A stretch of 64,000 nt of DNA from NCBI GenBank assembly GCA_034509925.1, contig CM067537.1, positions 3,261,501-3,325,500 on the forward strand, in the 5' to 3' direction. Below the pieces are notes generated by a model. It searched no databases and had not been told where the DNA came from. It saw nothing but the letters and a program-made list of their open reading frames with translations. How positions within the stretch are numbered: position 1 is the stretch's first letter; every line of letters starts with the position of its first letter. This stretch comes from Hirudinaria manillensis. Lineage: Eukaryota; Annelida; Clitellata; Hirudinida; Hirudinidae. Both the position numbers and the translations under genes were made by a program. Shown one piece after another: positions 32,612-51,600 of the stretch.

Positions 32612-32945
32612 TTAGCATGGACACATGTTTTCGTACTCGGCAAAGATTAATAGAGCCCCACTACAATTCATATCAACGAAATTGGTAGTTGCAATTTGAC
32701 GCGAAACTAGCGAACGGTCTACTGCAAGTTGTCTCTCAAAATAATAACAATAAGAAAGAATAAATAAATAAAACAAGCCCACGATGTCATAGCTATTCTG
32801 CAAAAGAGAAAAGAATTAGCAGACAAAGATTACATAATGAGATTACGAATCCTCCAAATTTCTTTCCGTCTATTTGAGCACGAACCACTTTTACACGTGA
32901 CGAATAAGAGCATTCGTCGATCGAATTGTTCCACATCGCCGCCAT
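32612..32945 (-). CDS. Possible two-exon small membrane protein
   Basis: The first coding exon 32895-32945 starts ATGGCGGCGATGTGG and ends at a good donor (CGT|gtaaaa). The second, 32612-32797, begins after a strong acceptor (ctcttttgcag|AAT) and stays open to TAA. Both junctions are phase 0, so the joined frame gives 78 residues with one hydrophobic segment (about residues 22-35). AATAAA lies on the same strand at 32547-32552, about 60 nt after the stop. I do not recognise the protein. The membrane segment comes partly from a TTTATT-rich stretch, so this may be chance. Confidence 0.3.
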
Positions 32946-33705
32946 GGCGCCGGGGAAGAAGCGTTTAGAAGACAGAAAGGACGACCGGCTCTCGCACTGA
33001 AATCCGAATTACAAACGAGTAAATAGCATGGAAATTGATAGAAAACACATCGGAGCATAAATAAGAACATCGCGCTGGGAAAACATTGAAAGGATTGGTT
33101 TCGATCTGTCCGTGATTTGGGCATCAGATGGAAGGTAGACATTCATGACAACGACGACGACGATGCTGAGGATGATTCGAAACGATAATAACTAACAATA
33201 ATTTAATAATTGAATATCATATTAATTAATTAATTAAAGTTACACCAACAACATGTCAATTGTTACTGGTACCATTACAACGATGAGGTTAATAAGGATG
33301 TTGTCGAAAACGAGCTCTGAATCGGCGAAAATGTCGCAACAAACGCTGAGTTGTTAGTTGTAGCCGGTGATGAACCATAGATGTAGACAAACCGTAGGTG
33401 AAAATGAACCACAGATGTGGATAAATCATAGACCAGCAGTCGAAGTTTTAACTGAGTCCATTCAGCAAAGAGTAAATAGCATCTGTAGAATTTTCTCCGA
33501 ATTCCTAATTAGTTTGATTGTTTTTTTAAAGTATTTATTTATTTATTTATATCTTTTCCTTTATGTGACGACGGCAAGTTGTCTAATGAAAATGAAATAA
33601 CTTTGCCATATGCAACGTATAACCACAAGAATGGCGAACCGTCAGGACACGCTTCCACCTCCTCATCTTGTTAGACACTTTATCTTTTTTTTTAATTGTA
33701 TGAAC
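32946..33705. other. Intergenic DNA upstream of the candidate small gene and downstream of GNB1
   Basis: Contains GAC/GAT trinucleotide stretches near 33148-33180. No gene seen. It should include the GNB1 3'UTR, which ends left of the stop at 33706; no clean AATAAA was identified. Confidence 0.4.
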
Positions 33706-40023
<6,318 letters not shown>

Positions 40024-41828
40024 GTTTTGTTAGCAGACGATTTGTTACTTCCTGGTCTTTGAGTGTTGTTAGTTCTTCAAACAAGAAACGTAGACGAATA
40101 ATCATTTGAATTTCATTTAATTTCAAATCGACTACGATGATGACGACGACGACGATGGCAATGATGACGACGATGATGGTGATGATAAAATTCTTCCTCA
40201 TTGTGCACGTGATTTGCCACGATTGCATGGAAATTGTTGGAAATCCTCATCGCTACGTGCTCAGGGGAGAGTCTCAAGAGTAAGCGCTTTTCCAGCGAAA
40301 GAAGCCGAGAATTTCAAACAATCTCAAGATTTCATGTGCAGGAGAAACACGATAATTTATTATTACTATTGTTATTATTAATATTATTAAAATGTTTCTT
40401 ATTATTACTACTATTATAATTAATATTAAGATTATTCTTATTATTACTATTGTTATTATTAATATTAAAATTATTCTTCTTATTATTATTATTATTAACA
40501 TTATTCTTATTATTAGGTATTATTAGAACATATAAATAATTATTATGACCAATCAGTCAGCATCGCTTCTATCTTTAAATTTAATATCGATTTCAAGGTG
40601 AAATAGGCGATGATGACGAATATTGGATGGTAATGATGACCATGACGATGGTTATGGCGGGAAATTTCCTTAATTTTGGTTGCATAATTACAAAAAATTG
40701 CATTAAATGAAGTGATATTCACGACGATGTTCTTAGTGATGACTTAATGATGATGGCGATGATGAAGACTGATGATGATGATGGTTGTGGCGATGATGAT
40801 GATGATGACGGTGATGATGATGATGATCGTGTACCGCGGTCCAGCCATCTGCGGCAGAGATGTTTATGATGAGACTGCGCGAGATTCTCTGTATCGAATT
40901 ATTCTCCATCACGGCAGTTTGCTGTTGCTCGTGCTATTTTTAGAATGTTTTCGTCACTTCCTGAGTAGTTTAATTTTAGACTCAACGTGTTCTCCGGGGT
41001 CGGGGGTCGTCTCAAAGTGCAAAGCAACCGATGATTTCTTCTTCTTCTCAGACCGTACTTTCCTCGCCCAAGTCTAGGCACCGTTAGTTTTAGATGCACG
41101 GAGTCGTTCTGCATCGAGCCAAACTTGTTGAAAAATTACCCCCTCATAATCCATGAATATTATGAATGTTGAAAAAGTAACAGGCTGGGATCATTCGTAC
41201 CTGACCTGCCCAGGGCCCATCCTAACCCGAGCCAAGCCCAACCCAGACCTAACCTAAACCCAACCAAACACAGACTTAACCCTAACCCTACTCTATATCC
41301 TGGTTCCATAAATCCACTATAAACCGATAAAACTGAGAGTAAGGTAGGATGTCGTAAACGAAATTGTTAATAAATAAATGATAACATAATGATCATTAAT
41401 AGATTCATCGCCTAATTCGGTAAATTAATTAATTTCAACTCCATTTACTTATTACCTTTTATCGACTTTATATTCCGAGTTTCGATTTGACCCTTGGTAT
41501 TATTATTATTATTTTATTATTATTATTACTATCATTATTATTATTATTATTACTATTATCGTTGTTATTATTATTAATTAATTAATTAATTGATTAATTA
41601 ATAATTAACGTTTATATTAAATTAATGACGCATCGTTCTAGCGCTTTCGCTTGGCGAACGATAGGTGGCGCAGGTAGAAGGAGAACCTACGTGCACGCCA
41701 CGGAGTGTCGAAGCAGTGCAGACGATTATTGATCCAAATCTGCCTCTTCCCGGGATATTTCTGCTTCTCGAAAATACGTTCAAATACAAGTCACAAGTGT
41801 ACGAACGACATTAACGAATTACAATAAC
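40024..41828. other. GNB1 upstream region, microsatellite-rich
   Basis: Holds (GAC/GAT)n near 40134-40190, (TTA)n at about 40353-40515 and (GAT)n at 40737-40828. A locally more GC-rich stretch at 40830-41110 could be the untranslated first exon or promoter of GNB1; this is a guess from position. Around 41220-41295 is a CCTAACCC-rich stretch. Confidence 0.35.
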
Positions 41829-41994
<166 letters not shown>

Positions 41995-41999
41995 TAACA

Positions 42000-43370
42000 C
42001 AATTTGCTAAAAGTGTAGCTAAGTACAAATATTACTGGTATTCGTAACATTAGCGGCATTGCGGTTACGTTCAAAAATATTATTATTCTTATTGTTACAA
42101 TAAAATCCTACTGAATTCCTGGTTTATCGACTTGTTATTAGGGGCATCGTATATCGATACTTGGCAATATAAACTGCTGTTATAAGTGAGACAAGCAGTA
42201 ATTGGCTGAGATCAATTACTAATTACCATCGTGATTGGTTCGTTTGAAACTTTTGATTGAGTTGAAGAGTTTAGGTCAGTTGCTTGGCGTTACTATGGAT
42301 ACCGATACTATGGTTACACCATGGATACTAGTTGCGTCTGCCATTATAATTCAATTTCATCCGGATTCTAATTTATTCCTTTTGCTACGTCAGGCGTTTG
42401 TCTTAAATTTGTTTTTTTTTCATAGGTGGTCGTGGATTAATTCCTTAATCTTTGTAATCCTTTGAAGTTTTTAAGAATTCCTTCATCCTCTTAATTAATC
42501 GCTCCTCCTCTCATTAGCGCTGAATGATTGACAATCAATCGCGTGATTAATCAACCTTTAATCAATCATTCAATTGTAACGTCCCGCAACGTTTGAATTG
42601 ATCGGTTGAATTGCCAAGAGCCACAGACGTCTAATGGCTTCTGAGAAATCCACGCACACGTACTTTACAGACTTCACGTACATGTCTTCACCACACACTT
42701 TGTGTTGACCGTCTGCCTTTCTTGCACCCCCCACACAATCGTTGCTCACTCTTAATTTTCGATCCATAAATTAATATTTTTCACTCACGTGTTTGTTCAA
42801 TACGACATTAGTGTCGATGCTAGCTATGATGATGATGATGATAATGAACGAGGAAGGCGAGGATGACGACGATGGTGATGAATTGGTTTACAAATGTCAA
42901 AGATCACGAATAGAAGCCCGGTATTTTACATCTGAACTTTCACGGCTCTTCAATGAAAAATCTTCAATGTGTGGAAAACAATCGTAAAAAACTGAAATCT
43001 CTTGAAAAAGTCTCGAAATCTATGACCACCATCGTTTCATGGCAACAGTTCAGGAGATTACATTCGCGTGGTTATTATTATTATTATTATTTTTCTAACA
43101 CTATTATTATTATTATTATTATTATTAAGATTATGATTATTATTATTATATTATTCGTACATATCTATGATAACAATATATATCGATGCGGCGATAGTTG
43201 TTAAACTTGTCAATTATTAAACATTTCCATGTTACTACTTCCATACGTAGCTTCTTTTGATGAACATTGAAATGTGCTTTCCTAACCTTTCAGTGGAAAT
43301 CCTGGCCTACAGATTCCTCTTCGATCTTCGATCTGTAAATCAGCTTCGAGTTCAGGATTATTGAAGAAAA
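42000..43370. other. Intergenic DNA with microsatellites and one weak open frame
   Basis: (GAT)n near 42825-42880 and (TTA)n at 43070-43150. A 65-codon minus-strand frame at 42570-42767 has mixed codon use and no recognised motif; I do not call it a gene. Confidence 0.35.
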
Positions 43371-43628
43371 TTAATTTCGATTTGAATTTCCCAGCGATTT
43401 CGGAAGAGAAACTAAATGAGATTTTGCAAACACAGGAGCCACATACAAACTGCTGTTATCACTGAAGGCTAGATACTGCCTCCCTTCTAAACGTCGACTG
43501 TTCTCTCTCCCGTTCTCATCATCTCTCATTTCACTCATTTCAGGCCCTTTCTTTCCATCTCCGGCATCGATGGAGCCAAACAGCTCAACGGATTGCAGTT
43601 GCTTCTCCGATTGTTCTCCAGCATCCAT
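43371..43628 (-). CDS. Unrecognised candidate exon or small gene
   Basis: Open for 85 codons from an ATG, with acidic and charged N-terminal half (GDGKKGPEMSEMRDDENG) and a C-terminal half rich in Ser and hydrophobic residues. Codon choice looks coding-like and less AT-biased than its surroundings. An acceptor-like ctaattag|C directly precedes the ATG, so it could be an internal exon. No family recognised. Confidence 0.25.
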   Translation of the reverse strand: MDAGEQSEKQLQSVELFGSIDAGDGKKGPEMSEMRDDENGRENSRRLEGRQYLAFSDNSSLYVAPVFAKSHLVSLPKSLGNSNRN

Positions 43629-43929
43629 GCTAATTAGCAGGAATAATTTCTTAATAAATTATGTTAATGAGAGTCGGAGTTGGCTTTTTTATTTTTATTT
43701 GTAATACTTGTTAATAGAAAAAAGTATATTATTTTTTATTGCCTCGATGGATGCGTTGTTATCAATCAGAAAACATAAATATGAAAAGGCGCACTGGTAA
43801 ACTCGATCTTCATTTCAATAATTTTCACAAATTATTCCCCCAAATCAAGAAAATCGAACGTGAAACGTAACTTTCGCGAAGACGATGAAAATAATTACAA
43901 TTATAAATTATAGACTGGAATAATAATAA

Positions 43930-44113
43930 TTAAAATGAATAATAACAACTGAGTTCAAATAGAAATAGGTTGAGGTTGCTTTGTCTGGTCAATGCAGTTT
44001 CCTGCTGTTCTGCATCCACGAGTCTCCAAACGCATCTTCTGACGTCATTGATGACCACAGACGGAAGCCAGGGTAAGATATTTTTAGAACGAAGCAGATT
44101 ATCAAATGTCACC
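43930..44113 (-). CDS. Unrecognised candidate exon
   Basis: After an acceptor-like ggcagtag, a minus-strand frame stays open to the stop at 43930 and reads HQLVTFDNLLRSKN, then LPWLPSVVINDVRRCVWRLV, a composition typical of folded protein. Possibly the same gene as the candidate exon at 43371-43628. No family recognised and no confirmed donor. Confidence 0.25.
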
Positions 44114-44459
44114 AATTGGTGCACCTACTGCCTTTTTAGAAATAATTAAAATAAAAAATAATAAAAAATAATATAATCACAAGGCAGTAACAATAACTTA
44201 TATACGATGCAGGTTTTCCTAGCTAATATTTTAAGAAGTTGTAACTGAACCTTGAAAAGTTACAATAAATTATTTCACACAAAAAAAATACTCGACCTCG
44301 CATCAATTTTAACGCTCAATTTGTCGATATCGGACAGATCGCAAAAAGTGGGTTTTTACTTCTAATTGTAGGACAAGGATGACCTTTTCGGTTCTTTTTT
44401 TTTAAATCTTTTTGTAAAGACAAGTTTCGATAAGAGGGTTTCTAGAAGTCATAGCTCAT

Positions 44460-44581
44460 ATAATTCACATTTACATTTACATTTATTTGTCCAATATTTT
44501 ACGTGCGCAATGTTATCCCAAGGGGATGTAAAGGCACGGCGGCAGGGTTCACAAGTCCACAGTCTATGAAATGTAAGATTC

Positions 44582-44607
<26 letters not shown>
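44460..44607 (+). mobile_element. Possible retroposed fragment with A-tail
   Basis: A segment with moderate GC (GCGCAATGTTATCCCAAGGG and GGCACGGCGGCAGGG) ends in an uninterrupted run of about 24 A at 44582-44605. This resembles the 3' end of a SINE or processed transcript. No target-site duplication was established. Confidence 0.3.
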
Positions 44608-44612
<5 letters not shown>

Positions 44613-45363
44613 GTATAATATTATAAATTATATAATATAATGATATCATTATAATTTCGACGGACATCGTCATTCATGCCCCGAACCATTTCGTAATTTT
44701 CATATACTGACAAGGAACAATTTCATGGTCACTGGAAATTTTTCCACTTCAGTTGCCACGCTGAGCGACCTCGTTGTTCTTTGAAGGCCGAAGAGATATT
44801 TTACAGGCAACCAGTGCCACGCCCCGGTCACAACATTATTCACGAACAGACTACGGCGATTTCAATCCACCGGGCGCAAATTCTTAGACCAGCTCCACTT
44901 AGATCCACGACTGAGGCGCTAATCCTAAAGCATAAACAGAATAAACACGACGACTGGCCAACCCCCTCTCGCCATAAAGATGCCCAACCCTATTGCACGG
45001 CTCATACCCTTCCATGAAGTGAGACTAAATTGGCCAAAACGTAAAAGCACCAAGGCACTTTGCTCCCCAAGTCTGGGAAGGATTACACAATTGATTGTCC
45101 TGCAAGTGAAATATCCCATATCAAGAGAATGGTGGTTTGAACCATGCTCAAGACCTCCTCAGAACTTTGATGACAAAATCCTCTCTCCATTGGCCATTAT
45201 GCAAACACAAAAATATCCACAATTTAATTGACTGTTTATTTAAACTAACTTCTTAACAATTAAGTACCTAACATATAAACAATAGTCCCTTAACACATTA
45301 ATGCGCACCCCACAGACGTAAGGACCAAACGATAACCCGCACGCACGACTCGACGCAACGTCT
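44608..45363. other. Intergenic DNA and DDOST 3'UTR
   Basis: 44760-45120 is locally GC-richer without a recognisable protein; it may be an old repeat. The minus-strand AATAAA at 45235-45240, 124 bp beyond the DDOST stop, is the likely DDOST poly(A) signal. Confidence 0.4.
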
Positions 45364-48039
45364 TCAATCGGACTTGTCCTTCTCCTTGAAGTGGAGGAAA
45401 ATGAAGCTGAAGAAGAAGACGCCGACCATCATGGAGAAGGCGCCCGTGTAGTAAGGATAGGCCGAAGGAATGAACCTCTCGTACTGGGTGTGCTCCAGTG
45501 GTCTCACAGATACCTGCAAGTGGATGCAAACACATTTTGAATTTCATAAAAGCTAATTAAGCCATAAACTGCACAAACTATTTAAAATTCAAATGTGCCA
45601 CAAGGCACTCCAAAGATATCATGTGATATATTCAATGAAATAATAACAATCAAGATGGATTTCAGTGATAAAAGGAAAAGTGTAAACAATAATTCGGGAT
45701 AAATACCTGAGTCGTGCTTTGAAGGTGAGTGTAAGCGACCCTGTTGTAGTCGACTCTGAACTTGAAGACTCCATAAACATCTGGCAACTTAAACTTGGTG
45801 CTGAACACTCCATCTAAAAAGCAAAATAAATGAATAAATAAATAAATAAATTCTAAAAGCATTCTTAAAACTTATTCAGCATTTAATTATATTAAATAGT
45901 TATATTAAATAATTTGCATGAAAAATGTTTTGTCTCTCCTTGCAAGCCTCAAGAGAAAAAGTTTTTTCAAACAATTTTTTTTTCCACATACTCTTTCCAG
46001 TGAGAGTGGTCCGCACGAATGGATCGATGCGCACGAATTCCAGTTGGACGTCGTCCGCTTCGAACGGGACCCACTTTCCGTTCTCGATCTTTTCAATCAC
46101 GAGTGAAAATTCCTGGAAAGTGAAAAACATTAAAAATCATTTAAGAAAAGAAAAGTAACCAGTTACAAACGACTTGTAATGAATAGAAAGATTCAATGTT
46201 CAATGATGTTCAAGCATCCAAAATGCAAGACATTCTACAGGAAGTAGAACAAGTGATTTCTTGTTGACCTATCAAGCTTCAGCCAAACTCTTACCAAACC
46301 AAAGATTCAAAATTTTCCACAACCACCATTACTAATCAAATAAATATTTTATTTACTACTTATCCTTAATGAAAATACAAAGCGACGTAACAACTGCAAG
46401 AGTCGCCAGCTTTCTAATTCAACTCACCACGTCATCCAAGATGGTGTAGGCCTGTGGTGGTTCCTTTTCACCAACCCTGTGGTGCTTCACTTCACCAACC
46501 CTCAGAACTCCCTTCTCCTTGAACAACCACTGAGTTAGAGTGATGGCCAGATCTTCATTTCCTGACTTGTCAAACCTTCGAGGAAGATCCAAATTTTTAA
46601 AAATTTATTCCCTTTAATGACGAATTGCAACTAATAATAAGTTAAATTAAATAAAGGTCAGATCAAAAATCAGGAAATTTACTTTTGTCCTCCAAGAGCA
46701 TTCTGAACTGGCGAGAGGAAAAAGGCATCGCTGAAGAAGTCGAGAGATCCGAAGAAGAGAGCCCTGGCATTGTTTCTGGCCTGAAGTCCTGCAATGAGGA
46801 AGGTGTTCTGCCCAACGGCATGGGGGTAGTCGGATATCTTCAGGTTCGGGTTGAACGAATAGGCAGTCCAAGAGGCATGGAGAATGTCAAGGACCAGAGG
46901 ATTTTCAGCATCGACTGTTAGGCTGTCCAATGGAAAATAGCAAGTCAGGTCGTGCAATTATTACTAAGTACTTAAAATAGGTCTTAATATATAGGTTTGA
47001 TTTCCCATCTTAGAGAAGTTGATGAGATTTACTGAATAATTACTAATTCTTATAGCTCACCCAACACCCTTGAAGAGAAGTGGATTGATTTTCTTAGTTC
47101 CAATCAAAATTGGGGATTTGATGAGGTTCTTGGGGTCAGCCACAATGAGTGTATGCTAAATAATTATCAAATGTAAAATACTTTAAAATTTTAAAGTGAT
47201 TTCCATGATTATCTACATTTTAAAATAATAAAACAAGAACTCCAGATATAATTTCAACATTCACACATATTCCATGAGGCCAAGGATTTTGAAAAAGTTA
47301 AAAGCAATTAAATATGTGATCTTTATCAACATTTATCAGCATCCATTAAAATAAGTGCATCTTCCTGTTGATTAAGCTGTCAACAAATTACATCTCAGAT
47401 CTAACCTTTCCATCATCAGAAACATCATAGTTCAGGTGATCAATGACCGAAGTTCTCTCCTCATCGAACTCCACGCCACATTCACTGCCCAAATCTCTGA
47501 TAGCCTCGCCAATGTTTGAGCTTCCAGTGACAAGAACATTGCCACCACCATCAATAAAGCTGGTGATAGCAGGAACGTCGATATTTCCACCAAACTCTGC
47601 AATTACATTCAGAAAGTTATTTCAGATGAGCAACAAATTTTGCAAACAAACTATATTAAATATTGCAATGCAACGTAAAGCTACCCTCGACGGACGGTGA
47701 GAAAAGAATCAGGTTGTCATAGAGGAATTCGCCATATTTCACTAAAGTTAGCGCAGGATCATCGGCTGTTTTAAACGTCAGATCAAATCCTCTATCTGTA
47801 AACAAATTAATGTTGTTTAGGAAAGGTAAGTTACGTCTGCTACGTTTACGTGTACGCCCGTCACAGTTAGACACGTCATCTCAGAACTCACCTCTGAGAG
47901 TTTTGAAAAATATCGAGTGAGTTTCTTTGATTGTCCAATTATCCAACAATACCAATGTTCTTTGAGCAGCTTCGGTGGCTGACAAAGCCAAAATCGCTAC
48001 TAAAAACGCGCAAAGCGAAGCACACCCGGCCACGGCCAT
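45364..48039 (-). CDS. DDOST: Oligosaccharyltransferase 48 kDa subunit (OST48/DDOST), nine exons
   Basis: Exons in transcript order: 47892-48039, 47685-47795, 47406-47596, 47061-47155, 46683-46922, 46428-46575, 45992-46112, 45707-45813 and 45364-45513. They total 1311 nt, 436 residues plus stop, near the usual family length, and all phases agree. Residues 1-24 form a signal peptide ([20 protein letters not shown]). Conserved blocks include [56 protein letters not shown] and [22 protein letters not shown]-terminal membrane helix is followed by the short cytosolic tail HFKEKDKSD. The protein is a core ER-membrane subunit of the oligosaccharyltransferase that N-glycosylates nascent proteins. It lies head-to-head with macoilin, 631 bp apart. 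Confidence 0.97.
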
Positions 48040-48670
48040 CTTCCAACGAAATGTGCAGAGCGGATGAAAGGTACGTTTTCAAGCAATCACCGGACGATTA
48101 CGTTGCAAGCATAAAATTAATCAATATTTGAATTAAATGTCATAACTTTTGCATTTTATAGATTTAATTTAATATTTTAAGCTATAAAAAATCGCAATAA
48201 TTTTAAACAACGGAGTATTTCCACTTCAAGTGTTAAGCAAAATTTCACTGGATTGCGAAATCTGAAGCTTTGCGTAATTGTTATTAAAACAATTAAGACA
48301 TTTAGAATATGTTTGAGCCAATTATAAATGTGTTTTAGCATCCATATCCGACCCTCCTTGAAATAATAAGTGATAATTTTTGTTGCTCTTGTTCCGCATA
48401 TAGTGGCAGTGATTCGCTATTATACAAAATTCCTCGAGACATTTTACAGCAACGCTCAGAGTCGGCCTATTTACGAGCTCGGTGGCAGAGAATCGCTTAA
48501 GTGTAGTTGAAAAGTTTGACGTCGCGGACTGCAAGAATCGGTGGCATTTATTTATTCGTGCGGATCTGCGTTTTAGGGTTTATCGCGATCCGCGTGCGGT
48601 TCCGTTGATCTGCATCTCATATAGACGGGAATTTACTCATAATCGTAATAAAATACGTCGAAACATAATT
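48040..48670. promoter_or_regulatory. Divergent DDOST-macoilin promoter interval
   Basis: Only 631 bp separate the two start codons, so both 5'UTRs and promoters must lie here or overlap. No TATA box is obvious, as usual for housekeeping promoters. A CpG-richer stretch lies at about 48440-48610. Confidence 0.55.
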
Positions 48671-51600
48671 ATGAAGAGGAGAAATGTCGATTTGTCTAAA
48701 GTTCGACGTCCGCCAATAAAACAGCAGAGAGGAAGAGTGTCAGACGGACTTTATCAGAGGTTTAACAGATTTTTTTAGCGTTGCTGAAGATTAACCCCGA
48801 AAGAGTACGACGTGGTTAGGTTTCATAAGTCATTTAGTGATTAATACACTTCTCTTGTAGCATAATAACCTACATGAAGATACTGACTGTCTGGGCAATT
48901 GTTCTCATGATTGACTTTTTTGTTGAGTTTCGGTTTGAGTACCTCTGGCCCTTCTGGCTTCTTCTGAGAAGTTTTTATGATTCTTTCAAATACCAGGGTC
49001 TGGTGAGTGGTGATTGACACTCACCTTTGTACAGAGATTGTTTTGAGTTTCATTATTGTTTCAGGCATTTTCTATGTTCTTTCTTTGCATCACAATAACG
49101 TCTGACATTGTGTGCTACTTGTTTGTTCCTGTTCAGTTCCTCTTCTTCACAGCCAGCACCTATGTGTGGGTCCAGCATGTTTGGCAAACAGGTCATTTAC
49201 TTTGGGTGGCTTTTCATTATAAAACCTTTCTAAGTAACATTGAATTTCACAAATATTGTACGAGTTGTACGTAATGTTCATATTCTTAGAAATAAATTTC
49301 AACATGGTTACGAATTAAATTAAGTTTCACAATTTTATTTTATTTTTAAATCGTTATTTCCATTTGCTGAGCAGAAAGAGGATTCTGCCTGCCAACCTGT
49401 CTCTTATGGTTGTTGTTTTTGTATGTGGAAGCTTTCGTAAGACTGAAGGAGCTGAGGAATATGTCCTTCTCTATGGACCTCTGCAGACCTTTTGCTGCCC
49501 ACTGGTTGGTCAAATAATTTTGAATAATTGTTGACAAATGAATCATAATGTACGAAAAAATGAAAAAAAAAACATTAAACATGATGTCACTATTAGATTA
49601 ACTGTTGATAAGATAGTTCTAATGATCTGGTTTTTTTGTGTTTATCATAATAATTGCAGACAATTTGTTAATATCTGCCAAATTGGTTGCATTGCATTGA
49701 AAATCTCTACAGTAGGAAAGACTTTAATTTTTACTTTTTCAATGCTTATATATCTAATATTTTAAAATTTAAAGAATTATTTTTATTATATTTGGTCTTA
49801 AGAAATACATTCCAAACAATATTAATGTGATATTTAATGCTATACACAAAGTATTATGAAAGTTTTATGCGAGACCTCATTGAATATGTTGAGAAGTTTG
49901 AGACAACATTTGATGAAAGACATGTTGTATAAGTGCATTTAAATAGAAGAATTTTCTTAAAATATTTTTCGGGTTTTTACAATTTTTTTTTCTAAATTCA
50001 TAGTTCACGGAGCAAAATAGTAAACGTGTCACATTTAATGGGTTGTGAACCCAAACAAATGTTGACCTAATTGATTCAAATTTGCATACGCTTTGTACAA
50101 TCACAATTTGCATGTACATCGCGATCGTGTTGGGTAGCTGGCTAATTTAACATGTTTCAAGACGTTAATATATTATAAGAACAGCGGAATTATTTATTGA
50201 GTAGCAGCTCGCAGGTGATGCATGTATTTGCATATTATGCTTTATCCTTTAATTATTCGGACCGGGATGCATCTGTTTTTCGACCGGTTACTGCTGCCCG
50301 TTGTCTCAAATTTCTTCTTTGAGTGATTTAGCCATTGTTCAAAATGATCTTGAAACATGTCCTTTATTTGAGACTGCCTCTCTTTTTTATGCAAAACATG
50401 TAGTTGATAAAATACATTATTTGATTAAATAACAGAGCATCACTTGTCTAAAGAAAGTGAAATTAATGAGTTATCCATATTCCTTAAATTAATAAAAACG
50501 GATTAATAAGAAAAGTTTGAGGCACCGAAATCATATTTTCTAAACTTGCTTAACCACCATGAAGTTTTGCAGCAGGTATGCAATTTAATCAACAATGAAT
50601 ATTTACGATGTGATGTGGGTGTATATTCATAACTGCTGCTTTTCGGTTGCCTGCTGTAATATTTTATAATATTTCGTAATATTTTACACAAGTCCCTGCT
50701 TACTTTCATTAAACCCAAGAAATGGAGAAAGCTTTGATGATTCTCCAATACTTGATCTTGCTTCATTTTGATCTTTTATCTTGAATTCCAAAAATGTTTG
50801 TTTCCATTAGTGCCTGCATCGTAGTGCAATGCACAAGGGAAAGAAAGTTAATTACATTTATAAATAATCCTCCAGAAAAATTAGCATAATTTATGCTAGT
50901 TTCTGGCACGACTTTTGGTTGTAAACAAATTGATGTGAGCAAACATTTTCCTGGTGACTTAACATAACCTCATTAACAGCATAGCAAGTAATTAAATAAC
51001 AATTACCTTTGCAAACGATTAATTTCTTTGTCATTCTAATTAAGCTTTAAAATAAATAATATCTATTCTTGTCACTTTAGTGTTGGTTATCCTGTCATCA
51101 CCATGGGCTTCAGCATCAGGGGTAACATCTCACATCGTTTCCGATTGGTTGGTTGCACTTTGTTGCTAGTGTTGTTTTCGTTTTGTCGGATCGTTTATTC
51201 TGCACTTAATGAAGTCTATAATTTGTCTGTTTGCCATTATTTTGTTTTTAAATACTCCATAATTTCAAGCTTCTCTGGATACATTAAATTACTAAAATGT
51301 CTTAGGAGAATTTTTATCAAGTCATTTTTTTTGAGAAGCACTTCCATCTTAAGCTGATAGAAATTTGTTTTCTTGAGCATGTTGTAAAGAGTTAAAAGGG
51401 GTAACTTCTAACCTTACTACTTATAATGACGTTTGATTTAGGCTCAATTGAAGTGCAATTATTATTATCATCATTTTCCTCTTTTAAGAAAACGTAAATT
51501 CTGCAATTGTTGTGTTGGGTTTTTGGTTATTACAATGTGTATTTTGGTGTTTTAACTGCTCTAGAGCATTTTATTGAAACACAAGAAGCACTCTAATGAT

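Noticed and set aside
41277-41293. Interstitial telomere repeat (CCCTAA)n
   Set aside because: Only two units in a loosely CCTAACCC-like stretch; too short and degenerate to claim.
51103-51357. 84-codon frame continuing exon 5 of macoilin
   Set aside because: Beyond the donor at 51122 it loses all similarity to macoilin.
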